From Ecdyonurus torrentis (taxonomy: Eukaryota; Arthropoda; Insecta; Ephemeroptera; Heptageniidae): a stretch of 64,000 nucleotides of DNA. The position numbers and the translations under genes are program-made. Positions 1 through 53,124 of this stretch are shown piece by piece. The DNA is taken from positions 42,798,693 to 42,862,692 of the forward strand of contig OX439131.1 in NCBI GenBank assembly GCA_949318235.1, read 5' to 3'. Each line of letters starts with the position of its first letter. Position 1 is the stretch's first letter. A model generated the notes under the pieces. The model did no database searches and was not told where the DNA came from. It was given only the letters and a program-made list of their open reading frames with translations.

Positions 1-16768
<16,768 letters not shown>

Positions 16769-16887
16769 GTTTCACTTCTCAGGTTTTTAATTAAAAAAAA
16801 ATTGATAATAGGAAAAAACAAACACATTTTTACAATCATACAATCAAATTTATGCTATTTTAGTGTCACGGGTACAGAAAAATAAGC

Positions 16888-16893
16888 AATAAA
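16888..16893 (+). terminator. candidate polyadenylation signal of the nAChR gene
   Basis: AATAAA about 120 nt after the stop codon. In DNA this AT-rich the hexamer is common, so the call is weak. Confidence 0.35.
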
Positions 16894-18729
16894 ATTCTAA
16901 AATTAAGTACTATTATTTAGCAGGCATATTTTATTATAACCTAATCACTGTAATGTATAATTATTTATTTACGTTTTCTTTTTATGAGCGTTTATAAAAC
17001 GCATAAATGCTCAATATCAAATCGATCTTCCTATAATAGTAAAAATACATTTACAGATTTTAAAATAAACTTTATACTGTTATTATTAATTAGTTTGTAT
17101 TCTTCTTACTATTATGGCTTGCGTATGAAAAATAATCATTAAAAAAACTGCGAGAACTTGATACTTTACCCATTATTGATTTTTATTTAATTTAATTTTC
17201 TACTTGTTATAGTTAAAGAAAATGCTATAAAAGAACAAAGAAAATTCTACAAAGGCATAAATAATATGTATATAAATTTAGCTTTATAAAAACCATAAAA
17301 TGTTGTATTATTTCATTAATTTTATTTACGTTTCATCTGTTAAGTACAAAAAGTTAATTGTTTGCTACAACTTTATGTAGTAATATTAATTGAAGGGGTG
17401 CTAATACTATCAATGTAACGTAAATAAATTAAATGATATTAAAATAATTTAATTTTAATTAAATTTATATTATTTGCTATTAAATTATTCATAGTTTATA
17501 TATTATATGGATAGCATATTATGTTAATAATTCTTTACTTTGATACAGTTATACGTTATACGATCATAGTGTAAAAATGCAGGATTTGCTTTCCGGAAGC
17601 GGTGATTAATTGATTAATATATGGTCGAAAGAAATAATTGCAAAGGTAATTTTTTCAAAATATTTGAATGCGTCATTTCTCAATTTGGAGGAAGCTGTAA
17701 AAAATAATCATAATAAAAAAACTGCTCCACCTTTTGACCGTATTTTACACTGATATCGGTTTAAGAAGTACACTTTAGTTTTACGTTAGTTAAAACTGTA
17801 TAATATATCAGTTAGTTATCTCATTTTTTCTATGTTTTAATTGCTTGCATAGCTTAAGCTGTATTAATTATCCTTAGGTTTAAATTACCTTTAAAAAAAA
17901 AAACACAAATAAAGTATTCCTATAAACCTTTTAAAACTGTAAATACTTAAAAATAGGTATATAAATTATTAAAATATATTAATTATTAAAAGTGTGTTAT
18001 TGTTAGAAAAAAAAAAGGTTATTATTATTATTAAAAGTTATAAAATAATTATGTACTTTAATGCATAATAAAATTCGTTAAAAATCAAATTTGTAAATAA
18101 AAGAAAAATGTTGAAAAAATTCTAAAGTTTTTTTTTTATTCTTCTTACCTATTATAAAATATAATAATCATACCATAATGTTACCTTGAATAAGGTAGCC
18201 GGGTATATAAAATCAATGAAGAATAGTAATTAATTAGAACAAAGGTTTTATTATTTAATTCAATTAACAAATGAACATGTCGACATACTTTAGCGTTATT
18301 GTTATAAGAGAAAAGTAAACTTATAATTATATTAATCAAAGCTTGTTTAGTATAAGAGAATTTGCAGAATTCCAAGCGAAGAGATATATACCTGAAAAGA
18401 ATAATTATATTTAATATCACATAAAAATATACAATTACGTGTACCTTTGTCATTTTAATTACTTTTAAAGTCTTTTTATTAAAATAAAATTTTAAAATAA
18501 TAATATTGTGTAGCATTTCTTTAGTAATTAAATAAAATATTAATGATGATTTAATTTACTGTATGTAATAAAATTTTAAAAATTTTAGTATTGGAATTAA
18601 AAAAAATCAGAGAGAAAGAGAGAGAGAGAGAAGAGCAAATTATAAAGTTTAATGATTGTCTTTAGATTTCTATCTAAAATAATTAATTTGACCTTTTTTT
18701 TATCAAGTTTTCCTCTCTTTAGTATAGTA

Positions 18730-18853
18730 GAGAAAGAGAAAGAGAAAGAGAAAGAGAAAGAGAAAGAGAAAGAGAAAGAGAAAGAGAAAGAGAAAGAGAA
18801 AGAGAAAGAGAAAGAGAAAGAGAAAGAGAAAGAGAAAGAGAAAGAGAAAGAGA

Positions 18854-18884
<31 letters not shown>
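18730..18884. repeat. (GAAAGA)n hexanucleotide array
   Basis: About 21 GAAAGA units turning into (GA)n at the 3' end, between the two convergent genes. Confidence 0.95.
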
Positions 18885-18921
18885 TAATGTGGTAATACCT
18901 TATATAATATAGTTGCAGGTG

Positions 18922-18927
18922 TTTATT
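18922..18927 (-). terminator. candidate polyadenylation signal of DM4/12 gene 1
   Basis: AATAAA on the minus strand, about 16 nt after the stop codon of gene 1. Confidence 0.4.
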
Positions 18928-18942
18928 TATAATAAAAATAAA

Positions 18943-27150
<8,208 letters not shown>

Positions 27151-27911
27151 TGTAAATCTAAGGGAGACAGAGGAAATAATTAATATATTTGTTGGGCTTC
27201 TTTGACAAAAGTTAAACAACGAGGAAATATTTGATTACTTTGATAATGTCATTTTCAAAATAGAAGTTGAAAGAAGGGAATAGATACACAGTAAATAATA
27301 ATATCCTGTTTCAAGAATTGATAACTAATAAATAAAATAATAATAATAATTATAGATTTCAACCTATCGTAGAATATGTCCCATAATAACATATTTTAAA
27401 AGAATAAAGTTTTCCATACCGTATTTGTAGAAAAGTAAGCAGATAAAAAAATAGAGAAAAAGTTGAATGATAAATAATATTTTACTAACTTTATTACATA
27501 TATAACTTTGCTAAAATTTTGTTTTTGTTATAATTTATTTCATACCAAGTTGTCAGTATAAATCAAAAGTTCACCATTTTATAAAATCACGTGATGACGA
27601 TGACACACGTCACGTTACGCATGATAATAGCGAACGTAACCTATACACACACGTATTATAATACTAAAGTCTAAGGCAAAAAATATGACGTAAAAAAAAA
27701 AGGGATAAACGTATTGACTTTTCCTCAATATGATTATTGAAGGAAGGAAAACTTTCTATACATATGAGGATATCATTATACATTGAATACTTCTTACACA
27801 AAATAAATATATAAATATAAAAAGGGGAAAAAAATATTTAGAAAGGAAAATATGCTTGTTATAGAGAAAGGCAATTATAGTTAAGGGATATTCAAATATT
27901 TACATCAAAAG

Positions 27912-27998
<87 letters not shown>

Positions 27999-29817
27999 GA
28001 GTTTAAGGAAGACAAAATATAAAGTATACGAGGGAAAAGATATTTAGATACGTCAAGATACATTTAATGTGAAGAGCTACAGGAGAAGGGATGATGTAAT
28101 GTTATGACAAGCACTTAGCTGATGATATGTATACCACGTGACGTACCTGTGGGGCGTCATACACGCGAAGAGTCGGTATATATACCTATATGTATGTATA
28201 TTATATACCTTGTCTCACCAACGTTCTCTCTCGTACTAAAAGGTCCTTTCTATATCTTTGTGTCCGCTTCTCTCTCTCACACTCTTTAACTCACGCGTGG
28301 ATATGACTCGCGGTCAATTAACACTTTATTCTGTTTGTTTCCTTCGCTCTGTATGGTGTTGACGTTATTTTAATCTCTTTCAAATGTATTAATCAAATAT
28401 ATATATATATAGCTTTTTAAAAATGGGAGAAATTATTTTAAAAAAATTAATAGCATATAGAACAAATTATTATTAAAATATTAAAAATAATGTACAGTAT
28501 TAACACAAATTTGTATTTTATATAGCATTGGTTTATTATTATACTCGTAAGTGGACAAATGAATAACTGATTTGGCTTTTAAATATTTTGTTAAAAATAT
28601 ACATCAAAATTATATAATATTAAAACATCATGCTTCTTTTTTTGTACATTAAATGATTCAAATTTTTAGAGTGAATCATTGAAACTAGTTTTTTTTTCTA
28701 AGAACTGTACTGAAACCGATTCAATAGAAATATTTAAGTTGGATGGCAGTTTTAAAAGATATATATATATTATATTGAAAAGTTTAAGAAAAGGAAATGT
28801 AAGTTTTAGTTTTGCTAAATTGGTTTTAAAGAAACTTAAGTATCGAAAAGTATAGAGTTAGAAATAAAAGATGGTGACATTTGAAATTTTTTATAAAAAA
28901 AAGAAACTTTTTTTTTTTTTGACTTAAACATAAAAAAATGTAATATCTTATTCACTCACAAAGTCAGTTCTAAAAATGTAGATATAAAACATTAGGAAAG
29001 AAAAATGTTATACAAAATAGATTTTTTACATATATAAGAAGCACACTATAATTTTATGTTTTTTTATTTTTTTATTTCAACGTAAAAATTTCCATTTGGG
29101 TATTACATTTTTTTTTTTTTTTTTTTTTTTTTTTGATCATGACTGCATAATTTAAAGCAAAAATATTTTCATAAATATTAGAAAGAACAAGTTTGAAAAG
29201 ATTTTTTCCTTAGTTAATTCATAGACGTTTGTTGCTGTAAAATAAATCTTAGCACTCACACGAGACTTTTTTTCTCGCTCGAATTTTTTATATACAAACA
29301 AATTCTTTGATTTAATATATTTTGGTATTTCATAAAAAAAAAAAAAAAACGAAACGAAACGAAACGCTGCGTAGCCAATAGAATATCTGTCGTATTTGTA
29401 CACTAATGTAAATACTGAAAGATGCTTTGCTTTTATAGTAACTCAGTATATTGGACATTGTGTTCTGAATTCTTAAACAGTGAACTCAAGAGAAAATGTT
29501 ATTTATTTGGGGTTTCTTGTCAAGATTTACAATTTTACTCTCTCTCTCTCTCCGCCAAATATCTTCATTTCCAGACGAAAATTACATGAATTAATTCATG
29601 AGGCACATTACTTTTACAGAAATTTTATTATTATTATTATAAAAATAAAATTAACACAACTCTAATTAATAAGCAATTAAATAGCTCTTTACTACAAAAA
29701 TTAAAATTAGAAAAAAAAGTAATAATAAAAAAAGGTCTAGTTAAAAGTATAATTAACATGATGAAGTCTTTTGATTTTCTTTGGTTGACTCGGTAGTTAC
29801 AGGGTGGTCACGTGTGT
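27151..29817. other. intergenic, DM4/12 genes 1 and 2
   Basis: Upstream of gene 1. Contains (TA)n at 27917-27992, T-runs, CACGTG and TGACG-type words near 27588-27620 and 28135-28145, and a pyrimidine-rich stretch at 28210-28320. A short upstream exon of gene 1 could lie here, but none could be fixed. Confidence 0.55.
27917..27992. repeat. (TA)n microsatellite
   Basis: Perfect TA array between genes 1 and 2. Confidence 0.95.
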
Positions 29818-32825
<3,008 letters not shown>

Positions 32826-34051
32826 GATGCTACCTGTATCACCTGTATGTAATGTAGTTCACGACTGATCGCGGCCATCACCCTCACCTTCCTGTACAGT
32901 ACTTTCTATAGCTCGCGGACTATCTGTCAGTTCAGCGCTACTTCACACTTACTCTCGATAATTAACCTTCGTATATAAGCATTTTAACTCTCAGCTTTTT
33001 TAAAGTTAAAAATAACTCTTATTTTTTTTCCTTATACTTTAAAATCAAAAGTAAATTTATCACTACGCAATCTTTGATAATTATTGTTTTATTTGTTATT
33101 GAAAAAAATTATGCCTAAATAGAACAAAAAAAAAAAAAAAAAAAAAAAAATCTATTACTAAAATATATGTATGACATATTGTATAATATATAAAATAAAA
33201 AAAAGCATTGTCTATCTTTATATTGCTCAACATTTTCAGGATTTATCTTACAGGAAACGTTTTACCTGTCAAAACTTTCCTAATTTCCGGCTAACTAACA
33301 AGTATGTCAAAAAATTCATTGTTAAAGCTAAATATCTTAATTTTTAATTTAGATTTAACTGACAATCCTTTAACAGGTCTTACATCTTATGCATATCAAT
33401 TAATTATTATTTTTAATGATTAATAACATTACTTTTAATGTAAAACGTATTTCTAAATTCTATGGGTGTATAAGTTTTATTTAAAATAAAAATGAATCAA
33501 CAAATTTATAATAAGTTCAAATTTTTTTTTTTAACTTTATTATAATATAATTACATAAAAATATTTTATATACATAAAATGTACAATGAAACTCAATTAT
33601 TATTGACATATTTTATGCTATTAGAGAAATATATAATATTGAGCGTGTATTATATTGGAAAATACATTAAACTTTAAAGCAAGTGAAATGTGTTTGCTTT
33701 CTGGTTTGATCTTGATTATATCGACATAACTACTAACCAATATGATGACATAAACTTATAATGTAATGCTAATGTTATGTGATGATTAATTGACATAGTA
33801 AGTCAAAGTTCATATAGAGTAAGGCACGTTTTAGTTCTGCACAGTTTCACTAAAATATTTATAATCACGTTTATCATAGTAGAACTTTTGTAATGTTTTG
33901 AATTCATTTCCACTCACTTTTTGTAAGTGCAATATTTCTGTTACACTTACATTTAACTTTTTTTTTTTTCGATAAAGTACTATAACTTTTATACATTTTG
34001 TACTATTATGAAAAATTGCTGACTTTTATTATAATTTTTATTTCCTTAGCT

Positions 34052-34392
34052 TTAAAGGCATAGACCAGAAGAAAACATTAGCATTTACATTACAAAACAC
34101 TTGATGTGACTTCAATAAATAACATTGGTCTTAAAAACAAAACGTAACACCGTAGCAGTGATCAGAAAATTTCAATTTATGCAACCCGCACAACATTTTT
34201 TATACTAGTTTTTGCCTGTTTCTGACGCCATAAACAGAAGTATTCACGTAAATTGCATACTTTACAGTTTTTTCACGCTCTCTTGTGGGGCCACTTTTAC
34301 GATCTGGTAAAAATTATCATCAGTTTTGTAGATCCCATTTTGTGTTTAATGATTAAAAAGAACGTGTTGTTTCATGTTTTCTATGACTTTAA
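34052..34392 (+). mobile_element. TTAA-flanked MITE family, copy 2
   Basis: TTAA then AGGCATAGACCAG on the left and TCTATGACT then TTAA on the right. The interior matches the copy at 7355-7697. Confidence 0.78.
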
Positions 34393-34775
34393 TTGTACTA
34401 GATTTTTTCTTAACCTTAATTGTGATGGATTTAAATAAGAAAATACTTGAACATTTGAAACACTTAAAAAAACAAAAACAAAAATGCTTGAAGTCTCTTC
34501 AAGAAGCGTAATGACTTGCAGTTTATATGTAGGATATTTTTAATATCGTTTATAGGTATATGAATAACTTCAAGATGATGTTTTCAAAAAAGAAAGAAAG
34601 AAAAGAAATTATAATAAAAGTCACTACAAAATTAAAAAATATATATATACATTAAATGTCTTATGTGCACATGGAGCGATATTTACTATTATTTGCACTA
34701 TAGACAATAAATTTGAAATCATGACAGTTTCAGAATTTTAAATGGAGATAGCATGTATTTAAGTTTATTGTATTC

Positions 34776-34950
34776 GATGTCTCCGCGTCAAAAGCGAGCA
34801 TCTACACTTTCCAGATTTCCGAGAAAACGACTAATCTGCAATGTTAAGTTTATGACCACTAGTCGAGTTACAGCGCTGCTCGGAAAGTGTAGATATTCGT
34901 TTTGTCGGAAATCTGGAAAGTGTAGATGTTCACTTTGGACGCGGAGGCAT
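34776..34950. repeat. 175 bp hairpin element
   Basis: Left arm with CATCTACACTTTCCAGATTT and right arm with AAATCTGGAAAGTGTAGATG; the outermost words are CTCCGCGTC and GACGCGGAG. A third, partial copy of the core (GGAAAGTGTAGAT) lies inside. Confidence 0.75.
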
Positions 34951-35082
34951 TGATATTCAAAATATTGCTGTCTTATGTCTGTTTTGAAATTATATTCACA
35001 TTTCCAGGTAGTAAAAATGAAGTGAAATGAATGATACATGATCTTGATCACAATATCTCCCAACTCCCTTCAATGTTTAGGT

Positions 35083-38691
<3,609 letters not shown>

Positions 38692-39136
38692 TGTGTCAAT
38701 TATATTAAATTAAAAGTATTCTCACGACCACGGAAAAGTCATTTCCACACAAAAAACAACAGAAAAAAAAAGGTAAATTAATTATACAATATGCGACACA
38801 CGATGAATCTGTCACTAGATGAAAGTCCTTTACCACACGTTGCTTGCTTGCAAAGCCTCATGCTGTGACCAACTCTCATCTCAATGAAGATGCGTGTATG
38901 TTTGTTAATTAGGTAACAGCTAATTGCTGGGCCAATGACCATGTTAAATAAACTTCATGTCACCTTAAACCACAACGTGTTTTTTTTTTCTTTTTGTATT
39001 TCAATTTTATTAAAAGTTTTGATAACAATATTAAGGAGAGTTAGAAATTAAAAAGGTAGAAGTAATATAAGAAGCATTCACTTATACAAACTTTATTACT
39101 GTTTCAATTATAATAATTCACATACTAGTAGGAGAA

Positions 39137-39242
<106 letters not shown>

Positions 39243-39342
39243 AATGGAAAATTTCTGTAAATAAACGAATTATTGTGTTGGTGACAAATTTATAAACTAA
39301 AGCTATTCGCTATTTTGCCCCTCTAATAAAGATGTTATTTTG

Positions 39343-39465
<123 letters not shown>

Positions 39466-40579
39466 ATGGTGTTGTAAAAATAATTATTGTTCTTACTTTC
39501 ACGCAAAGTATAATGTACTGTGAAATAGGTTTTTACTTTATTATTACTTCATACTTCATTGTTCTCTTTTATATTCATAAAATATATAAAATAAAAATGT
39601 CTGCAAAGAAAGCAAGCATTATTTTGCTGTTGATTTACAATTTTTACTGCTATATAACATTATAAAATATTATTTTATTTAACGTATGGTTTTAACACTC
39701 TTTACCATAAATATAAATAATGTAACCACATTTTATAAACTTTTCTTTTGCCTCTTTATTTATTTTTTATTCACCTTTAACCTTTTGTCACTACATTTTT
39801 ATGAAAGAATTAACTTTGCCCTTTTTCAATCATTTATTCAGTTGAAAAAATTCCAATATATATATATATATATATATTAAATATTACTCTCAGAATTCAT
39901 TTAATCGTTTTAAATTTTTAATTAAAAAAATAAGTTGGATAAATTTTAATGAAATTAAAATTTTTTTATTATACTTTTGAAGGAGAACAATATTTTTGAA
40001 CTTAAAATTTTTATGAAGTTATGAATAAACTTAATTCTAACTATATTTATATAATATACATTACACATACAAAATTATAAAGTTATTATCTCTTTGTTCA
40101 ACACATGAAGTAAATAAAAATGATTTTGAGCTTGTACGTAAAACTTTTTTAATAGCCAATTATAAGAAATCAATAAAACTAAAACCCATGCAAACACCAA
40201 AAATTATCATTAAATGAGTTTGTGGAATTGTTGGTCAAAAGATAATAATACCACATAATTTAATTTAAATAATATGCTTTGTTAATTAATTACTCTAATT
40301 ATTGTTAATTAAAATAAGTAGAGGGAGGGGAAATTTTTTTTTCAACACAAAAATTTAATTGTTATACACATTTTTACTGATATGCATTCCTTGGTAGAAA
40401 TTGAATAAACTACGCGGAACTAAAATTAAAATACTGTATGTTGAAATAAAATTAATATCCTCTACTTTACAAAAACAAAATTTATATAATATTGAACTTG
40501 CTTATTGAATTTTATGACACGTATTGACAAATATTGATGCATTACAAACAGCGTATAAGTTGTTGTTGTTGTTGTTGTT

Positions 40580-40617
<38 letters not shown>

Positions 40618-41280
40618 CATGCACATAAAAGTTGATTTCTTGTTATACAAGTTTTATAACATTTTCACTAACTCATCATTTTCTAAAAGTATGTGGGAAG
40701 AGAATGAAAATTAATGAAAACTTTTAGTCAAATAAACATAAAAAAAAATCTTTACCTCAAGTTGTTTTGTAAAATACTGGCAAGTATTCAACTCCTATTC
40801 AAGTTAGGAATAATCAGGCTAAATTACCTATCATCACAATCTACATACAAATGTGTGCCAAAATTTTACAAAATCTCTTGTTTTAAACTCTATCGTGTTG
40901 AATATTATAATTAAGCCAAAAACTTTTAATTTAAAAATTTTACCTTCTATAGTTTAACTTTATTTTAGATTAAGATTAATTAATTAATATAATATTTGCT
41001 GAAAATATATGACGTTAAATAATTTATATTGGATTTATAAAAGATAAATTCAAGTAGATGATTACATTATACGAAAAGTTGGCTTTTTGTTATTGTTAAA
41101 ATATACAGAGAATAAATAGAGAAAAATGAGAACGATTTTTCAAATCAATTAAAAATAATTTTTTAAATTTATTTTATGACTGTATATTTTATATCAAATA
41201 TATTTGATAAGAATGGAATTAAATACATATTATCATCAAAAAAAAAAAAATAATAATAATAAACATGATTTATAGAAGCT

Positions 41281-41286
41281 TTTATT
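41281..41286 (-). terminator. candidate polyadenylation signal of DM4/12 gene 4
   Basis: AATAAA on the minus strand, about 40 nt after the gene 4 stop codon. Confidence 0.45.
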
Positions 41287-41326
41287 TTGTATTTTCATAT
41301 TATTGATTATAAAAGATATACAAAAG

Positions 41327-48686
<7,360 letters not shown>

Positions 48687-49611
48687 TATTACTGCAGTTA
48701 CAAGCAAAATGTTCTCTTGCTTTATTTATACCTCACCCCATGCAGTACTGCATATAGTAAATAATGCACTTATCAACAACATGTAAAATATGCATATTAA
48801 TTTATAGTTTTAACACTTAGCATGAATAAGTAATTCATAACATTAACTATACCAGATATGTGTATTTGCATAAAAACAATCTATTTATAAACTTTTTTTA
48901 TTATTATTAATTTTCATAATGGTCATGTAATATTTTAATGTGTGATGTAACTTTGATTTTATGATCATTTAACGATTTTTAATTGAGACTATAAATGCAA
49001 TACAGATTATTACAATTTGAAAATACAACTGGCCTATTTTTTAATAAGGCTCCACGTACACCAAATTTTCATATACATAATAATAATACAATACATATAT
49101 ACATAATAATTAATACATATTAATTGATTTTTAATATAATGCTTGTAAAATTGCAAGAGACATACATTTCTTTACACTCACAGAGAGTACACATTTTCTT
49201 TATAAGTAACTAAAATTAAAATTATAGTACTGTACATAAAATTATTTCTTAAAACGTTGCTATATGCTATATCTTTTTTCTGTCATTAAAACATGCTACA
49301 AGAATAATGAACAATGTTATGTTAGAAACTGATATAAATATAATAACATTTAAATGCAATAAAATTATGCAGAGAAAGATACAATTCATATTATGTTTTT
49401 TTTTTATTGTTATTAAATGCAGAAGTTTTCATTGTAAGATAATTATAATATGATTTCTTAATGGAAGTTTTAAAGAATGTGACGAGCGGGTTGCCTACTT
49501 AGCGAGAAAAAAACCGTTATGTTTATGACGATATCTCACTTGAAGTGGGCGAGCAAGTTTTGTATATCAGACAGCACGCGTTAGGCAAACTAGAAGTACC
49601 ACACACAAGTC
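48687..49611. promoter_or_regulatory. shared divergent upstream region of DM4/12 genes 4 and 5
   Basis: About 0.9 kb between the proposed start codons of two head-to-head paralogs, with no repeat array or recognised mobile element. Slightly GC-richer sequence at about 49480-49600 lies just upstream of gene 5. A bidirectional promoter is an inference from position. Confidence 0.4.
48723..48730 (-). promoter_or_regulatory. candidate TATA box of DM4/12 gene 4
   Basis: TATAAATA on the minus strand, 37-44 nt upstream of the proposed gene 4 start codon. It fits a core promoter with a short leader. TATA-like strings are frequent here, so it only supports the exon 1 choice. Confidence 0.35.
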
Positions 49612-50456
49612 ATGTTACCAAGGAATAATACGTGAGTAATCTTTTATTTATAGTTTCTAACTTTTTAATACAGTATTACGCTATAATTGCTCAAGAAAAT
49701 TTTGTAGAAATGTCTCAAAGGGGAAGGAGTGATTTCAATTATATCAATTCAGTAGCTAGATCATTCCTGTAGTAATTTTTACGTTTTTTATGTAAGTTTT
49801 AATTCAAATGTCCCAATCACTGCAATTTAGACTCAAATTTATAGAATTACTAGCTTTAATTCCATTGGTATCATCATTAATTTTACCGCACATACAAAAT
49901 AAATATGCAATTATTATGCTAGCTTATTTTCAGTATTATTTGTTCAATACAGCATAATCTATTCTATATTGCATAATAATTATGTCACAAAGTATAATTA
50001 TTATGCAGAATAGGATAATTATTTATGTTGTTTTTATTTAGCATCATTTATGCTATAATAACATAAATGCAGCATAAATTACGTAATTTATTCTTTCCAT
50101 GTGAGTGTATAAGTTTGAGAAGGTGAAGGTAGTTGACTCGTAACTGCGTGTACTCCACACCGAGTACACTGCTGGGTGCGTAAGTGAAGTGTGAGAGCAC
50201 AAAACGATGCATGTTTACATGCATTTCATGACGACGCACAGCATTCAGGAGATGCATGATTGATATGATTGCACCGACCAGCCTGCCTAGAAGTTTCCAC
50301 GGTTTCTCTAGGCTGTCATGGCGAATGCTGGGCTGTGTACTTAGGTCGTGGCCAGCCCATGTGTGCTTTTTCATTGATTGGAAAGTCCTTACCTGTTGAT
50401 AAGACAATGTCTTGACTGGGACTGGGATTGGTGTAGCACAATAATTCAATATGGCA

Positions 50457-50487
<31 letters not shown>

Positions 50488-53036
50488 GACATATATATTT
50501 GCAGATGTTGGAGGGTGCTCTTGGTGATCAGTGGAGTGTTATTGCTGTCCTGGGCGATACAAGCTGGTCGGTACTCTAGTTCTGAAGACCTTTACGAGTT
50601 GGATGGCGAGATGCTACTTGTCAGACAGGACATGGTGGACGGTGAGACTCAAGAAGAAGACACGCTTTCTAGACATCGTCGCTATCTACTTTTCAAAAAC
50701 AACAGTCTCCTTCAGGTGAATGAATTTTTTTAGTTACTTTCTTTTAATATTAATTTAAAACACGCAATAGTTCGTTTAATATATGCCTTACAAAAAAAGC
50801 TGCATTACTTCAGTTACGAATCCTAACTTATTTGATTATTAAGTTATTATGAGCAGCTAAAATAATGCATTTTAGCAAGTTGTTAGCAATGGCTATTTTA
50901 AATTGTTTTAAGCTGTTTTCAGTTATTTTAAGTTAAAATTGCAATGAGGAAGTCTACACGAAGTTAACCTCTAGGTTTCAATACGTCATTTGAAAGAGAA
51001 AAAGTAGTAGATAAACTTGGCATAGGCAATTACCTGGAATTTTGGCGTTTTATTTAATAATAGAAGAAATAAAAAATTTCAATTCCCAACCCTTTGCCGA
51101 CTATGACGTCATTTGTTTACATCCGATTTTCAATTGTCTTCTGGATATCATGCAACTGCTACACATTCAAAAAATTTAACGGCCAACGGCCACCTTTCAA
51201 CAATGGGATCGTTTGAAATCCAGAAGACAATTGAAAATCGGATGTAAACAAATGACGTCATAGTCGGCAAAGGGTTGGGAATTGAATTTTTTAATTTTTT
51301 CTTTTATTAAATAAAACGTCAATTTTCCAGGTAATTGCCTATGCCAAGTTTATCTACTACTTTTTCTCTTTCAAATGATGTATTCAAACCTAGGGGTTAA
51401 CTTTGTGTAGACTTCCTCATTGTTAATAATTTGCTAAAATGCATTATTTTATCTGCTCATAATAACTCAAAAGTGTTTATCTCAAATAAGTTATGATTCG
51501 TAACTGAAGTCATGCACCTTTTTTTAGAGTGTCATTTCAATATCTTTGTTTATAACTATAATATCGTAAAATAAATTTCTCAAAAAACAGCTTAAAAGCT
51601 GATCCCGTATTACTGAAGGATAAGAAAGTACAGTGGTACCGACTATTTACCTGCGCTTGTCGTCTAGTTGGTTATACGTCACGTCACCATCGATAACAAT
51701 CATTGCATTGATTCTATTGAAAATATCTTTAATTCCAGTCACCTTCAATTAAAATGCAATTTAAAAGTTTACATTTTTAAAGCTATAGTTACACTTTTTG
51801 TTATAATTATATTGTAATGTATAAAAAAAAGAAGAAGAAGATTAGCAATTATTATACCTTGAAATACTTGCTTTATTAAAAAAGTACGAATTTTTATGGT
51901 CTTTCATTTCATGGAGCAATTTAGCAAAACTAGCAAAAGTAAAGTAAATTAGGACAAAGAAGAAGAAAAATAACAACCTCTTGCTTTTTTAATTGTATTT
52001 ATATCAAGGGAGTAGGGTACCAACCTTATATCTAAAAAACTAGAACGTGTTTTGGGTCTAAATTTAGTGTCATTGTGTAGCTAAGGGTCACGCCTAGCCT
52101 TGATAAAAATTTCAAGATGTTTGACCATCCCAAAAAAAAGAAAAAAATATTGAAATTATCATTGGGCTTTATGGGCTTAAAATTAAAAAAAATCATATAA
52201 AATTAATTTGCACGGTGACCCACCAAAATTTTTATATATTTAAACTTTTCTCAAGCTGAAGTATCATTGTTAAAAATTTCAGATTTACAAAAGTTTGAGT
52301 CTACTTGCCGACGTCGGTACCCTACTCCCTTAATCAAATTACAATGAACCTCAAACAACAGAAAACAAAATTTAAAGAAATTTGTTATTGTTTTAGTGTA
52401 CGTTTGCCTACGGTTTCCCAGTAGAACTTCTACCCAGAAGAAATGTTATCATCGTTTTAGGTGGTCAAATAGCTTATGATCTTCCTTTTGAATTTAATAA
52501 GCTGACCGTACAAACGATCCAGCGAGAGAGTCCTGATGTTTGGCAATCTGATATATTTCGAGCTGCGGAGGAAATTCTTGATCAGTAAGTATCGTATTAC
52601 AATTGAGATTGGTTTGTAACTTACATTGAATTAATATAGCTTATCAAGACTTTCAATTTTACTTCCACATCACAAGCTTGTTAAAGTCGTAAATACAACT
52701 TATTAAAACTATGTAGTGATAATGGACCTGTTTTAAACCCCTAAAATAATATTGCTGAAAATATGCCGTAATTTGTATGGGGAGATTTTCAACAACTTGT
52801 TGTAATAAAACTTATCATGGGAAAAAGGGGAATTTTAACCTTAAGATTTAAGATGAAATTTTGTTTCAATTTAATGTTAAATATATTTATCTTTCTCGAT
52901 CAGAAATGGAGCCATTTGTAATTTTTTACTCTGTAAAGAATTAAAAATAAAAGAGTTCATCAACTCGTTATACTTTATTTCTAACAAGTTGCTAAAAATT
53001 ATCCACACTCGATAAGGTGTCTATTAAAAATATATA

Positions 53037-53124
<88 letters not shown>

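Larger units (their letters stand above)
16769..18942. other. intergenic, nAChR 3' end to DM4/12 gene 1 3' end
   Basis: Convergent 3' ends. AT-rich DNA, with a GAAAGA hexamer array at 18730-18884. No coding exon seen. Confidence 0.7.
32826..35082. other. intergenic, DM4/12 genes 2 and 3
   Basis: Holds a TTAA-flanked element (34052-34392) and a 175 bp hairpin (34776-34950). The segment at 32860-32960 is GC-richer than its surroundings and could be the gene 2 promoter or a missing exon. Confidence 0.55.

Noticed and set aside
34753..34953. Open frame across 34753-34953
   Set aside because: It lies wholly in a 175 bp hairpin element whose arms are reverse complements; frames there are by-products of the repeat.
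50048..50461. A 137-codon minus-strand open frame
   Set aside because: It is the antisense of an A-tailed repeat that recurs at 3859-4076 and 56673-56860, and it shows no protein family motif.
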